Assembly: GCA_007258455.2 (NCBI GenBank)
Contig: VDFB02275518.1
Span: 215,360-279,359 of the forward strand
From: Sequoia sempervirens
Lineage: Eukaryota; Streptophyta; Pinopsida; Cupressales; Cupressaceae
DNA length: 64,000 nt
Reading direction: 5' to 3'
A program made the position numbers and the translations under genes. The notes under the pieces were generated by a model. That model was not told the origin of the DNA, made no database searches, and saw only the letters and a list, made by a program, of their open reading frames with translations. Positions 13,748 through 25,499 of the stretch are shown piece after piece. The first letter of the stretch is position 1. Each line of letters begins with the position of its first letter.

Positions 13748-13813
13748 GTGAAGGGAAAGTTGTAGCGTCGCAAGGCACTCACAAGTGAGTGATGCGACAC
13801 TGTTCCCTTTCAC
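13748..13813. repeat. Imperfect fold-back (hairpin) of about 66 bp
   Basis: The two halves are reverse complements around an AA centre. The inner stem is CACTCAC/GTGAGTG (7 bp), then GTCGCA/TGCGAC, then an outer stem GTGAAGGGAA pairing with TTCCCTTTCAC with small bulges. It lies about 260 bp inside the right end of the 5905-14069 insertion, so it would be near the 5' end of an LTR read on the minus strand. A structured leader or a regulatory palindrome is possible. Confidence 0.7.
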
Positions 13814-14329
13814 CAAAATACATTGACGCACAATAATCAGATACTAAAATCATGATAAGAACATACATCCAATAATCACATAATACTCATAGCAATAATA
13901 ACCCACACAATCAATTAAACCATAAACTAGTCATGACATAAACATAAACATCAGTGATAAAAGTAGTATCAACTATCATCATAGCAATAAATCCATCATC
14001 GAGCAATGTATCATAATGTCTAATTAAAAGTGACTATAAATGATAGAAAGCAAATTGAGGGACACTACAGTTTTCTTTTGATTTCTACACATCAACATTT
14101 CTTCAATTACAGGTAAATACAAATGCCAAAAACTCCATAAAAAATAAAAAAATACATACTAAATCTAGCTTTATATTAAAATTTTCAAAAAAAAAAAGAA
14201 AAATGCAAAAAAAAAGGGGTCGAGATATACTTGGAGGTCGTTGTTGCTCTTCTTTGATCAAGATCTCATGTGTTGTTGCTATTGAAAATGATTTTGTTTC
14301 GTTTATTTTAAAAAATAAATACCACTATA

Positions 14330-14367
14330 AAATGGGATCCCGTTTTGTAAAAAGTGGGATCCCATTT
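14330..14367. repeat. Inverted repeat around GGGATCCC
   Basis: Arms AAATGGGATCCC (14330-14341) and GGGATCCCATTT (14356-14367) are exact reverse complements separated by 14 bp. A looser copy (AAACGGGATCTCG...CAAGATCC) follows at about 14397-14425. The block lies about 260 bp beyond the right TSD of the 5905-14069 insertion. Role unknown. Confidence 0.65.
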
Positions 14368-15039
14368 CCGAATGGCTGGCTCAGGACCCTGATCCTAAAC
14401 GGGATCTCGTTTATTAAAAACAAGATCCATTTTTATTCAAGCCGGTTTCGAATTATTTCCTAAGGAAAAAACTTCCACGTTTCGTGGACTCATCTTTGTG
14501 CTTTTACCCTACACTTGAGTTTTAAATATTTGAAGTAAACCATCTACAAATATCCATTGAATCTTGTCATTATTTAATAGAGGCAATATATTATCATCAA
14601 AAACTTGAAATCTAGAAATACAATCCTTAATCAACTCTTTTTCCTTGTGTTTTCATTACATGCTTGAGAGATAAACTTCTTATCATGTTTTGAAGCACTT
14701 CATTTATTGCAAGGAAAAAATATAGAAACATTTTTTGTGAGACTGAATTGGAATAACATTTTAATCATTTTTAGCTATGTAAAATAATTATTTATTTATT
14801 TAAAGAATCATTTATAATGCAAATATTGACATCGTAAATAAAAAATATATGTATTAACCAAATAGCCATATAGGCATACATCAATATATGTTGATATAAG
14901 TATAACATATATACAAAATAGCCATATAGGCTTACAAAAATGTCGTATGGGCATGCAATGTCATGTATATGCAATACAAAATATATGTACAAAAATGTCA
15001 TGTAGGAATACAACAAAGGACCATAAAAAATAGTCATTC

Positions 15040-15512
15040 CCCTCCAGGTGAAGAAAACATATCACAAGCAACCTTTGACCATCGAGGGAATGGCGATGTG
15101 TATGATGGTGGTCTACTTCGAATTCAAGGGCTAGAACTCCTATTTAATTCTTCATGGAGTCGTACCTACTAAAATAAAAAGTATAGAAATTAATATATAG
15201 AAATTACATTATATAAAATGAAATATTTAATAAAATAATCACTTACCATCACCAAATGATCTCTCTCCTCATCCACAACAATGGAACACTCACTTTGTGG
15301 CATTACAAAGCCTTGTAGCAACCATCCAGATAAAAAATAAACTAAAATCAATAATCATTTGAATTTTCGATAATAAAAAACTAAAACAATGAATGTAATT
15401 TGAAATTTACCAATCTACCTCATACCCTTGTCAAAGGCGCCGAGCTCTCTATTGTAGTAGAGACACCATGATCCATTTCCCTATCAATATTGGGAGGAGT
15501 CTTTGCTTGCAT
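15040..15512 (-). pseudogene. Possible multi-exon gene fragment, unidentified
   Basis: Three short open stretches on the minus strand are bounded by plausible splice signals. The first is an exon from about 15512 (after TTTTAG) to about 15425, ending before GTATGAGG and encoding a MMQAKTPPNIDREMDHG-type peptide. The second is about 15322-15248, ending before GTAAGTG. The third starts near 15170 after a TTTTAG acceptor and carries an in-frame stop. Exon size and layout resemble the ends of the family at 713-1784, but I see no convincing sequence match. It could equally be chance. Confidence 0.3.
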
Positions 15513-15529
15513 CATCTAAAAATAAAACA

Positions 15530-18500
15530 ATATTATTCAATTACGAAAGCTAGAAGAGTGGTATAGGTCACGACTTATAATGTATGACATAGTCAACAAA
15601 AAATTTAGTACTCATTGAACTATATATTGCTTCATAGTTTAATATGTGGATACTAGAGTATTGTGTTCCTTGGGATATGTTAATGCATCCAATTCTATTT
15701 CAAATATTATTTTATGGTCATTAAGGGAGATGTTATCTTGAAGTCCCATGAAGGTGATGATAGAATAATCATTATGGAGGATGTGAAATGATGTGTGATT
15801 TTGTTGATCTAGGGTGATGAATTCAGGAGATATATGATTAAGGTTAGTCATGGGATCGATGAAAGGATTGGTGATTAAGAAAGGTATATGATTGGGGTGA
15901 TGAAAGGATTTATATGATTAAGAAAGGTATTTATATGATGGGGGTGATGGAAGGATTGGTGATGGGGGTGTTAGAAATATTTTTTAGGAGGGTGATAGGT
16001 TTAATGAAAGGTTTGTGTTGATAGTCTTAGGGACAATTAGGAACAATGAAGGTAGCTTTGGAGAGACTAAGATCTAAGACCAGTTTGACATAAAAGAGAA
16101 AAATGATAATGAAAAAGGAGAAACAATGCACAATGGTATGAATGATAAGAGCCATGTATGGAACAAGAGGAAAAATCATTATAATTGTCTTCATAAGACA
16201 CATGCATAGTAGACATGAATCATTTAAAGGACAAGCATTTCAAGAACAGTAAAGAAAAAAGTTAATGAAGTGACCAAATGAATGGTTTAAAGAGAGACAA
16301 AAGAGGATAGGATAATATGATGATAAGGCCCCTATAAAAATCCTTCATGAACATGGTGAAAAAAAGGTTGATAGAAGAGAGAAATATTTCCTAGAGAACC
16401 AAAAAGACAAAACACATTGTACAAGAGCCATATTGGGCAATTTTTAAGTTGGTAAGAAGAGGTTGTCATAAGGGCATCTTGCATAGTAAGGGGTATCATG
16501 AATGATAAGGTGGGATTGAAGGACAAATGATAGAGAAAAGTGATAGTTAGGAGAAATGAGGAGAAAGGATAGAGTATCCTATCCTCTTGACTGTGGACAT
16601 AGTGTCCTCATATCAATAAGAGTCTTCATGAGTATTGGTGCAGGAGCACCCTCGTGCTCAAATTTGGGTTTTTGTATTGTTTTGTGTTGTTGATGTAAAT
16701 AAGGTCATTTTGGACCATTAATGATCATTTGGAGTTATTATATACCATTTTAGAATGTTTTGGAGTCATAATGCAAATGATGTCAAAAAATTGTCAAAAT
16801 TGTAAAAGTTGTCATTGTGAAAGTTGTCAAAAGTGCATTAAGGTTACAACTTTGATTAGGAAGTTAGTTGTGGGTGGTTGGTAGTTGGAAAATATTTTGG
16901 AAAGCATAAATACATTTTGTAAACACGAATCCCAAGGATGGTAAGGTTGAAAAAGATGGGAATGAAAATTGGAATCAATTTGGATTAAATTTTTTGTGCA
17001 TTTTTCCTATAGTAGTCTTGTTATTTCATGTGGTATGGATCTGTACAACATTTTTACGACCTTCACATGGTATGGTTGTAAAGATAATTGAGTTAGCTTT
17101 CATTTGGCTTTTTTTGGTAAAATTTCATTAAATTCAGAGAAAGTTATAGCATTTTTTGTAACTGTAGGTTTGAATATGCCCTAAGGTTTCCAATGGACAA
17201 GAAAATTCCATATCTTTTCTTCCCTCCATCAAAAATCTCTAAAAATTGGTAAAAATTTATGTGTTGAGGGTATCTAAAAACCATTTAAAGAATATTTCAT
17301 AGTTTTCCATTTTTATGAAATTACTAATGAAATTTTTCTTGCATTTGGGTGTAGACAGTCCAAAAAAAATACCATCTTAGAAGTAGGACAGTCAAATTTT
17401 GAGCCCCTCCATACAAATAAACCCTACCTTATTTTTGGACATGTGTAAGAATGGCCAAATGAGTATCTTGACCTCCTTTTCTATAAATCGAGTATGATTC
17501 AAAAGATATGTCCAATTTTCCTTTTGGAAAGGTTACAAGCAAGAATGAGGGTTTGTGAAGGAAAACCCACTTTTTGATGAGCAAAGGCACTTGTTTAAGG
17601 TTGTTTTGAGTTTTAATGTCAAGGATTTTCATGTTTCATGAGGAAAATTTCAAATTAAAGGATAGTCACAAGATGACAGTCCTGGGGACAATCATATCAT
17701 GCAAGCAAGGGACAATACCATGATTACATAAAGAAGTTATGTAAACCTTTGTTGATGTGAAGTGTGAAGAATTTTGGAAGTGGGGATAAGATTTATAGAA
17801 ATAATGGAAAGCATGATAGTGAGATGCATGAAAAGAAGCAATATTGAGTACTGTCAACTAAGAATAAAATGATGTAGTGCTAGTGATCAATGAGGGGATT
17901 GTGGTCCGAAGATCTTGATAACAATTCAAACCTATAGAGACACTCCATGATTTTTATAAAACCTCAACATTCTATTCATATTCATGGGTGAATCACAAAG
18001 AAGAGATAGCTAAGAAATGGAGTGAGATATCTTCATGACAATGGACAATGTAATATTCACATAGGCAGAGTAATGACCACAAGGAGAAATGATGAATAAA
18101 GGACAACAAATGAACAATAAAGGCTATATAGCATAAATAAAGAATTGTAATAGGAAAGTTATATAAGAATGAATATGATAGTCTAAAGTCACAAGATGTA
18201 ATAGGACAACCACATGTATTTCAATACCAAAGAATGCTTCAAGGGATAATTATGGAAGATGGTTTTTTATGAGGAGATACTTTTTATATGTTTTCAACCA
18301 AGATACCTCAAGGTAAAGAGTGCATGACAGTCATGAATGTGGTGGTAGTCACATGAAATCCAATGCTACAAGATAGTCTCATAGGAGAAGCAACAACTTT
18401 AATACAATGGTATAAGAGGAGCATGCATAGTTTATTATTGAAGGATAGTTTAGAGTGGCATTTCCCTTTTAATGATCATATTCATAGAGGATAGTCCTTG

Positions 18501-18594
18501 TGAAGGTATAGAAAGAGGGCATATATTTCTAAATGATAAGTGGATAGTACCTTATCTATGCAGTAGATACCATTGAAGATAATCGATAGAAGAT
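15530..18594. other. Non-coding, retroelement-like background
   Basis: No reading frame of note. The style (AT-rich, repeated GATGAAAGGATTG phrases at 15840-16010, long A/G-rich stretches) resembles decayed non-coding retroelement DNA. It forms the left flank of the outer LTR element, whose TSD copy GACAA is at 18595-18599. Confidence 0.45.
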
Positions 18595-18599
18595 GACAA

Positions 18600-20078
18600 T
18601 GAAACATAGAAAAATAGGGATATGGAAAATATAAGGGGATGGTGTCAAATATGGAGCTATCTTCCTATTTTTTTTAGGAAATGAGATCCACACAAATAAT
18701 TGACTTGCAACCCTTAGGTGAGTCAACTCAATGAGGGAATCTATTGATTTCCTTATGATTGAGGATGAGGGTATTAGCCTAAACAACACTTTTGGGAGAA
18801 AAACTAAAAATAGTAAATCACCACAATTATGCAAGCTAACACTTGGATTTTGAATTTAAAGCATAACATAGAGAGAAACAATGAAGTTTTGGTAGATCTG
18901 AGAAGGTCTAAATTTTGTGCACCCATCATAAAAAGTTTATTTTGTGAGGTTGTGAGGGACTCATTCGCCCATGGGTGAATGGGTCCAAGTCTCACTTTCT
19001 GGAAAATCAGAAACTAAGATCTGAGTCCTTTTTTTGCACTTCCTTCCTACACTTTTGAATCTTCTCTCCCAGATTTGAACCTGTGATAAATTTGCAAAAA
19101 AAAATAATATTTGATGGTGGATAGGGGTTTGCCTCAGTCAAACCCCAAGTTTGGTAATTAAACCTTGATAAAGAGTACAAATCTGAAACATGAAAGTATG
19201 TGTAAGCTCTAATCTTAAGTGTGTCTAAGATTGTTATGAGCTAAAATGCAAAGAAACCTTATTCAAGTGTGTTAGAATAATATCCCTAAATGAAACATGA
19301 ACAATGGTGAAGACCTACTTTGGGAGACACCAAATCACCCTAATAGATCATAAATATGATAATACCTTGCTTTAGGAAAGAAGTATAATGATAATAGAAT
19401 ATGGAATCACTTAGGAAACAAGTCATTAGGCTTGGTTGAATGGCTAGGTTCATCTCCCAAAACCTAGAATCCATCATGATCCTCCATAGGAATCTATCAT
19501 AAATCTTTGAAAATACTTGATCTTGTTGGAAAAATGAGATTGAAGACCTACAAAAACAAATAGAATGCTGCTCCAAGACTTCAAGTTTGAATGCTTGATT
19601 GTTTTCTCCTTACTCTTGAGTGTAAATCCTTGTAATCTCATGTGAATCTCTCTCTTGTCTAGTAAAAAATGATTGAAAGACTTAGTTTTATAGGCTTCAT
19701 TTCTAATTTCTCGTTTATTAAATCTCAATGGCCAACATGTAAAATTTGAATTTGGGACTATGAAATGCCACCAAAAACATATTTTAATTTGATTTTAAGA
19801 ACTTAAAGGGGGCCCATTCACCCATGGGTGAATGGGTCCTAGCGTAAAAGTTAATGACTTAGATTATTTCAGGGCATTAAATCAATTAATGGCATTTATT
19901 TAGTGCAGGTTTTATTGTTAGGGAATAATTAAAATAGGCCTTGGTATGCATAATAAAGGGTATTAGGGGCCTATTAATGAGGTTTAAAAATGCATAAATG
20001 AAAGGTCATGAAAATAGGTCCAAACTAAGTGTGAAATTATACTTTCACTTAGAAAGGAGTACAATTTTCTACAATACA
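18600..20078 (-). repeat. 3' LTR of the outer element
   Basis: A 1479-bp repeat of the copy at 40740-42208, in the same orientation and nearly co-linear throughout. Read on the minus strand it starts TGTATTGTAG and ends CTATGTTTCA. It contains two palindromic CACCCATGGGTG sites (18962-18981, one mismatch; 19813-19836, perfect over 24 bp). The two LTRs differ at many positions, so the insertion is not recent. Confidence 0.92.
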
Positions 20079-20093
20079 TTTAGCCCCCACTTT
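20079..20093 (-). other. Polypurine tract of the outer element
   Basis: On the minus strand the bases just before the 3' LTR read AGTGGGGGCTAAA, a purine-rich tract abutting TGTATTG. This fits the plus-strand primer position of an LTR retrotransposon and fixes the element's orientation as minus. Confidence 0.75.
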
Positions 20094-21050
20094 AGTGGCC
20101 ATATGAAAATGCATGCATATGCAAGCTAAATGAACTCAAACAATGAAAAGGGATACTCATATGGATTCATTCGCAAATAGGGAGAATGAAGCCCCCAATG
20201 TAGTTATATGCAAAACAACAATGTTAGGAACCACATCTTGCAAAACTAATTCTTTAGTTGTTCAAAAATCCTCTTATCAAACTTCTATAGAGAATTGAAT
20301 TCAAGGGTAGATGTATGTCCCTCGGATTTCACTTTCTTTGTGGAGGTGGAATTAGGGTAGCCATCTAACCTCATCAAATTGCTTGGTAAATGTCTATCAT
20401 AGGGTATTGGAATTACAACACCACATATTGTTAGATATTGGATTAGATTGGGGATGGAATTATGACTCCAATGCAACAAATGACATCAAAAACAAAGTTT
20501 GCTAGCCCCCATTATGTTGATTTGAATGAAAAGTGCTTTTAATAAAGACATAAAATAAATAAATCTTAGTATATTTTAGTGAAAAGAATATGATTTTGAA
20601 AATCATTTTAACATTTACCTCTTGAGAATTTACCTTGGTGTAGAGTGATTGAAGATGCCAAGCAAATGAGTGTACATTCTGAGCCGAGACTAGAGATTTT
20701 ACGTTACGAAGTGGTACAAGGCGAACTCTAGCATACAGTGAGTGGATTCTACTATGCTTTATCTTCAAATTTATGTATTTATAGTATTTTTATGCACTTA
20801 TAGAAGTTTCTAGAACCTTAGAAAATAAGTTGCAAAGCATCCTCTTTTGTCAAAAAGCATTCCACTTTGTTGCAAAGTATCCAAAAATGGCTAAAGTGTC
20901 TAGAAGCCCCCCCCCTCAGTCCAAAAATGACTCAAATGTCCAAGTTGGTCGCAAAGTGTCCTAAAGCAACTTTAGTCTAATTTTAATTATTTAATGCACA
21001 TATTTAGGAATTTTAGTGATGATTTATTTTTCTTTTTATTCTTTAGGACC
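20094..21050. other. Non-coding 3' region of the outer element
   Basis: Sequence between the polypurine tract and the antisense PMD pseudogene. No gene seen. Around 20860-20970 a loosely repeated phrase (AAAATGGCT/AAAATGACTC, AAAGTGTC, AAGTGTCC) and a run of nine C occur, which could be a decayed minisatellite or the start of the PMD transcript leader. Confidence 0.4.
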
Positions 21051-21149
21051 CTCCCTGAGCTTGTCAGCATCTAGGAGGCTAGATGTTTTGTCGCCTCTGA
21101 GACCAAATCAACCAGCTTTTAGAGGAGGAGATTGATACTTTATGTGAGA

Positions 21150-23195
21150 CCGACTTGTTTTGGATATACCTCATGCCACCCATGAGGTACCATGATGCCA
21201 TGCTTATGGAATTAGTAGAGAGGTGGGACACAGATACATACATCTTTCACCTCCCTATAGGGGAGATGACAATTACCCTAGAGGACATTCACCACATCCT
21301 ATGGTTACCTATCCACAGTGAGATCATCCATTCAATAGAGGAGCAATCATATAAGGAGATGCAAGAGGATATTGAGTACTGTCTAGGTCATGTCATATGG
21401 GAGTTGATTGTCAGAACCTGTGTCGAGATGAAATGGATACTGTACGCACGGTCGCCACTACTAAGGTTCATCATGATTGTTACCACGACACTAGTGCTAG
21501 TTCCTAATGGATGATATGCACACTTGGATGGAGGAATAGTTCACATTATTTCAGATATGGAGTAATAGTGGATAGTATATGCATGGGGTCGCAACATGCT
21601 AGCACATTTGTATTATGATCTAGAGTGCTTCATCTACCAAGAGCTAGATAGTATAGTACATTATACACTATTGCAGGTGTGGTGGCTTGAGCATATCACA
21701 TGTACCAAACCAACAAGCTATCCAATAGTGGAAACCATGGGTTATCCACGGGTCTATAGTTATCCTCTAAGATGATCATGGCAGGATGGAGATCTATTAT
21801 ATTAGAGGCTCAGATTCGACCATCTGGAGGATGAAATAATACTCTAGAGACCGTAACTCAAGGTACCCCAGTGGGTAGATGCCACACACTAGCTAGTTAG
21901 GATGCAGTAGGATCAATTTTTACTAGGGTGACACGATTACATAGTGAGGTCCTTTTACTATGATCATGTTATATGATAGTTCAGGTAGGTTCAAGTTCCA
22001 CCTAGGCCCCGACTTAGGTATCTACAATCACCCTCTCAGCCCGGAGATAGTCATCATCTCACCATAAATGATGTGGATTTTAGTGATTCAAGGGATGAGG
22101 ACCACAACATGCCCGCAATCTCAAATGATGACAATGTAGGAACCACTCCAACCTATGCGCAGTGGTGGGTTGGAGCACAACTAGCTCATGTCTTTGCTAT
22201 ACATTATCCTACAGGCAATGTGAGACCTCTTCCAGGTCACAGGGATGATAGGGATGATGGGGTCAGTGATGGAGGTTCAAAGGATGAGGTCAGGATACCA
22301 AATTTATTTCTTGTGGATGATGATGATGATGAGGATGTCTAGCCTATGAGTGGAGTCTAATGAGACAAATGAGGCCCGAGGTGCCACCGAGAGGAGAGAT
22401 TCACCTCCTACTCGAGTCACTAGAGCATGATCAACAGTCACAATAGGCATCAAGAATCATGAGAATGGGGATACTAGCAGTAGCAGACCATCCATACTTC
22501 CTACACGGGGGATCCAATGTTGCATAGCGAGACCTCGACTGACAGGCTGGAGACCCAGGTGATGATGCGTTATTTATGTTTTTATTATGCTTTTGTGTTT
22601 ACGTATAAGGTTGTTATCTATATATCATGATGTGTACTAATATATTTTATGATTTACATCTTGTAGGGTCAACATGAGAGTGGCGAGATCTTTATCAATG
22701 AGTGATTGTAGATATGGTTCCTCCTTTTCCCCTAGATGGGGATATACCAGCAGAGTACACTTCCCCACCTACTGCGGTGTGTCATGAAGATCTCTTTGAG
22801 CCTATTACGAGGTTGAGGGCAGCATCTGAGAGCGTGATGAGACACGTTAACCTATCTACATCTAAAGAGGATTGAGTTATAGGAGAGCTTTCAACATTGT
22901 AGACTGCATATGACAAGCTCTAAGCATCTCAGGTTCTAATAGATGGTGAGACATAAGATGTCCTATAGTTTTCACTCTTGAGGCTAGAGGGAGAGGTTAC
23001 TAGATTATAGGTAGATAGAGACCGTATAGAGTAGGAGCATGTTGTGGCCCTCATGCATGAGGCTAGGGAAGTTGGAGAGGTACAAGGCTTACAAACACTA
23101 GTGAGATCCATGAGTAGATCATACTCACATTCTATTGTCTCACGACAGATGCCACCACCAAGCCTCGAGAGTTCTAGCAGCCATAGGCCACAATA
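21150..23195 (+). pseudogene. Plant mobile domain (MAIN-like) pseudogene, antisense in the retrotransposon
   Basis: The open part 21155-21514 encodes a WDTDTYIFHLPIGEMTITLE block followed by DIHHILWLPI. This matches the core of the plant mobile domain (PF10536; MAIN/MAIL family, formerly called aminotransferase-like), where W...TFHLP.GEMT.TL.D...LLGLPI is characteristic. After stops the frame continues with YAWGRNMLAHLYYDL and LQVWWLEHI (about 21570-21700), the next PMD block. An acidic stretch precedes a possible intron (GTGATGATG at about 22558 to TTGTAG at about 22665), and a further segment runs to about 23195. It is convergent with the integrase end of pol. PMD genes occur both as host genes acting in silencing and meristem maintenance and as extra ORFs of mobile elements. 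Multiple stops make it non-functional. Confidence 0.75.
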
Positions 23196-23699
23196 GTATT
23201 GTATTATTGATGATATGTACTTGAACCTTTTATATATATGATATATGAGCATGCATGTTTGGTTTTATGAGTTTATGTTGAATTAGATGTTGATGTGATT
23301 TATTAAATAGTCTTAGTAAGAATATTTAATAAATGTCTCCATGATCTAATTTTATGTGATCTAATTAAAACAATTTTAGTTTACATTAGATACTACATTG
23401 TGATTGAGTATGCTATGTTAAATTAAATACACCTATGATCTAATTTTAGAACACTAAATGCATATAAGGATCTAATTTAACACAACACACAAGGTGAATT
23501 TGAATAGTATGTGAACTAAATTAATAATCCAAACTTATTGAAAAATTACTCTATACTCTAAGACACACAAAGATTATTTGTCAAAGAATGAAGCAATGGG
23601 AGATAAAATAGAACATTATCTACTTAATCTAACAACACTTCTTTAATATACATACTATTCAAGAGATGTTATGTATAGTACTAACACAAATGTGTGGCA

Positions 23700-24800
23700 T
23701 TGATAGGCTCTTTAAGAGGTGTACCATATATTTATGTTAATATATACATTCCAAACCCATAACTTTCATCAATTATGTAAGGTCCTAACCAATTAGGGTT
23801 AAACTTTCCTTTTTCATTTGGGACAGCATTGAAATTACATTGATTCTCATATAACACCAAATCACCTTTATTAAATGCACGAGGAATGACATGATCGTTA
23901 TAAATATGTTACATTCGTTTAGAGTAAGATTGGAGATGCCCGAGAGCGATAATACGTTGTTCATCAAGAATTTAAAGTTGATGCAGTCGTTGTTCTTTAT
24001 AGGTAGTGTCATCAATAAGCCCTCTAAGAGAAATTATTGAGGAAGGAATTTCTAACTCTAAGGGAATTATTGCCTCGACACCATAAACAAGGTTATAGAG
24101 AGTGTTTCCTATAGACATTCTAATACTTATACGATAGGCCCACAACGTATAAGTTAATTGAGTGTGCCAATATGTGTTATGTTTACTTATCATTTTCCTT
24201 AAGATTTTCTCAATAGTTTTTTTGGTTGATTCCTCTTGACCATTTGATTATGGATAATATGGTGTTGAGGAATGATGTTGAATGTTAAAGGTTTCCAAAA
24301 CCTTCTTCACATCTTTATTTTTAAATGGGGTTCCATTATTTGAAACCAATGCAGAAGGAAGACCAAATGGAGCAATAATATGTTCCAATATGAAACAACA
24401 TATTGCATCAACGGTCATGGAACGAAGAGGTATAGCTTCTACCATTTCTTGAAATAATCTATTGTGGTAATTATAAACGTATGTCTAGCGGAAGAAGGTG
24501 GTGATATTTTTCCAATAAGATCCAAACCCCAAACTAAGAATGGCCAAATAGGAACTTGGGCACGAAGCTTGGAAGCATGAGCATGAATCAAATTATTATG
24601 TTCTTGACATTTATGACATTTCTTAACATGAGAAAAACAATCTTGTTCCATATGTCTCCAATAGTATCCTATACATATTAAATTTTGAATTAACGATCTT
24701 CCTCCAAAATTCCCCCCACAAGCACCTGCATGGGCTTCCTCAAGGGCTATAGGGATCTCTAATTGTTTAATACATCTAAGTAAAATATCGTCAAAATTTC
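23700..24800 (-). pseudogene. Integrase of the outer element
   Basis: From 24760 leftward the minus strand reads a zinc-binding HHCC region (EAHAGACGGNF, YYWRHMEQD, KKCHKCQ), then a catalytic core with GLDLIGKISPPSS and a TIDYFKKW block. The next core block reads VSNNGTPFKN, where Ty3/gypsy integrases normally have an Asp before NGT, so the second catalytic Asp appears changed to Asn. The Glu region (NGQEES) remains but is preceded by an in-frame stop. A LVYGVEAIIPLEL block and a frame-shifted C-terminal part (GDLVLYENQ-like, then NWLGPYIID) follow. It would insert the cDNA copy into the genome but is inactive here. Confidence 0.85.
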
Positions 24801-25139
24801 ATCTATATAGAATGTCTGCAAGGATTATTATCTAGATGCGATATTTCAAAGATGATATCTAATGTTTTCAGTTGTCAACTCAAGAAAGGTACCTTCTTTT
24901 AAGTAGTTGAATATCGGTGTGTACCATTCACTAGAGTTTTCAATATCAGTTAATAACACTTCTCTGATCTTATCGTCCATTGATGGTTTTATGATCATAT
25001 GGACTATAAATGTGAGGTCAATAGAAGGATCTTCAAGAGATACAAGGGAAGTGGTGCTTTCCATTGCATCTGCATGTCAATTATCCTTTTGTGGGATGTT
25101 GTAAACTATATATGTTTCAAAGAATTCCAATAAGGTCAT

Positions 25140-25440
25140 TGTAAGATACTTATACTTGGATAACTTGTCATGTTTCGATTAATATGAACCATTTATTTTC
25201 TTAATGACTAATTGAGAATCACCAAATATCTTAATGTGTTGAACACCAAGAGCTAAAGCTATGTGTAATCCAACAATTAAGGCTTCATACTTTGTGGTGT
25301 TATTTGTGCATAGGAAATTTAATCAGTAGGATAAGGGAATAGGCTTTCCAGAAGGTGGAATTATTAGAACCCCTGCTCCGAAGCTAGTTCTACACTTAGA
25401 TCCATTGAAGTACAATTCCCATGTTTCCTTTTCGATAGTC
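25140..25440 (-). pseudogene. Second (archaeal-type) RNase H domain of the outer element
   Basis: On the minus strand about 25430-25190 reads WELYFNGSK, GAGVLIIPPSGKPIPLSY, a stop, NNTTKYEALIVGL and GDSQLVIKK. This is the DGS...EYEAL...GDS signature of an RNase H1-type fold placed between the normal RNase H and the integrase. A duplicated RNase H here is a known mark of Tat-lineage plant Ty3/gypsy elements. The first Asp of DGS reads Asn (NGS), so one metal-binding residue is lost. Confidence 0.75.
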
Positions 25441-25499
25441 AATACACTTTCATTCAGGAATGATTCCACATTAGGTAATGCTAATGGAGAAGGAATATC

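Larger units (their letters stand above)
5905..14069. mobile_element. LTR-type insertion with TSD GTTTT, no pol
   Basis: The left end reads TGTAACACCC and the right end GGGACACTACA, a TG...CA pair typical of plant Ty3/gypsy LTR ends. The five bases before the left end (5900-5904) and after the right end (14070-14074) are both GTTTT. Read on the minus strand it begins TGTAGTGTCCC and ends GGGTGTTACA. I could not find the expected second copy of either terminus inside, nor any gag, RT or integrase. It may be a solo LTR enlarged by later insertions or a very diverged non-autonomous element. A T-rich stretch followed by AATAAA (10190-10195) could be an embedded LTR's poly(A) region. A fold-back lies at 13748-13813. 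Confidence 0.55.

Noticed and set aside
22073..22342. 89-residue acidic ORF as an independent gene
   Set aside because: It lies downstream of the PMD blocks on the same strand with similar base use and is better read as part of the same decayed PMD gene.
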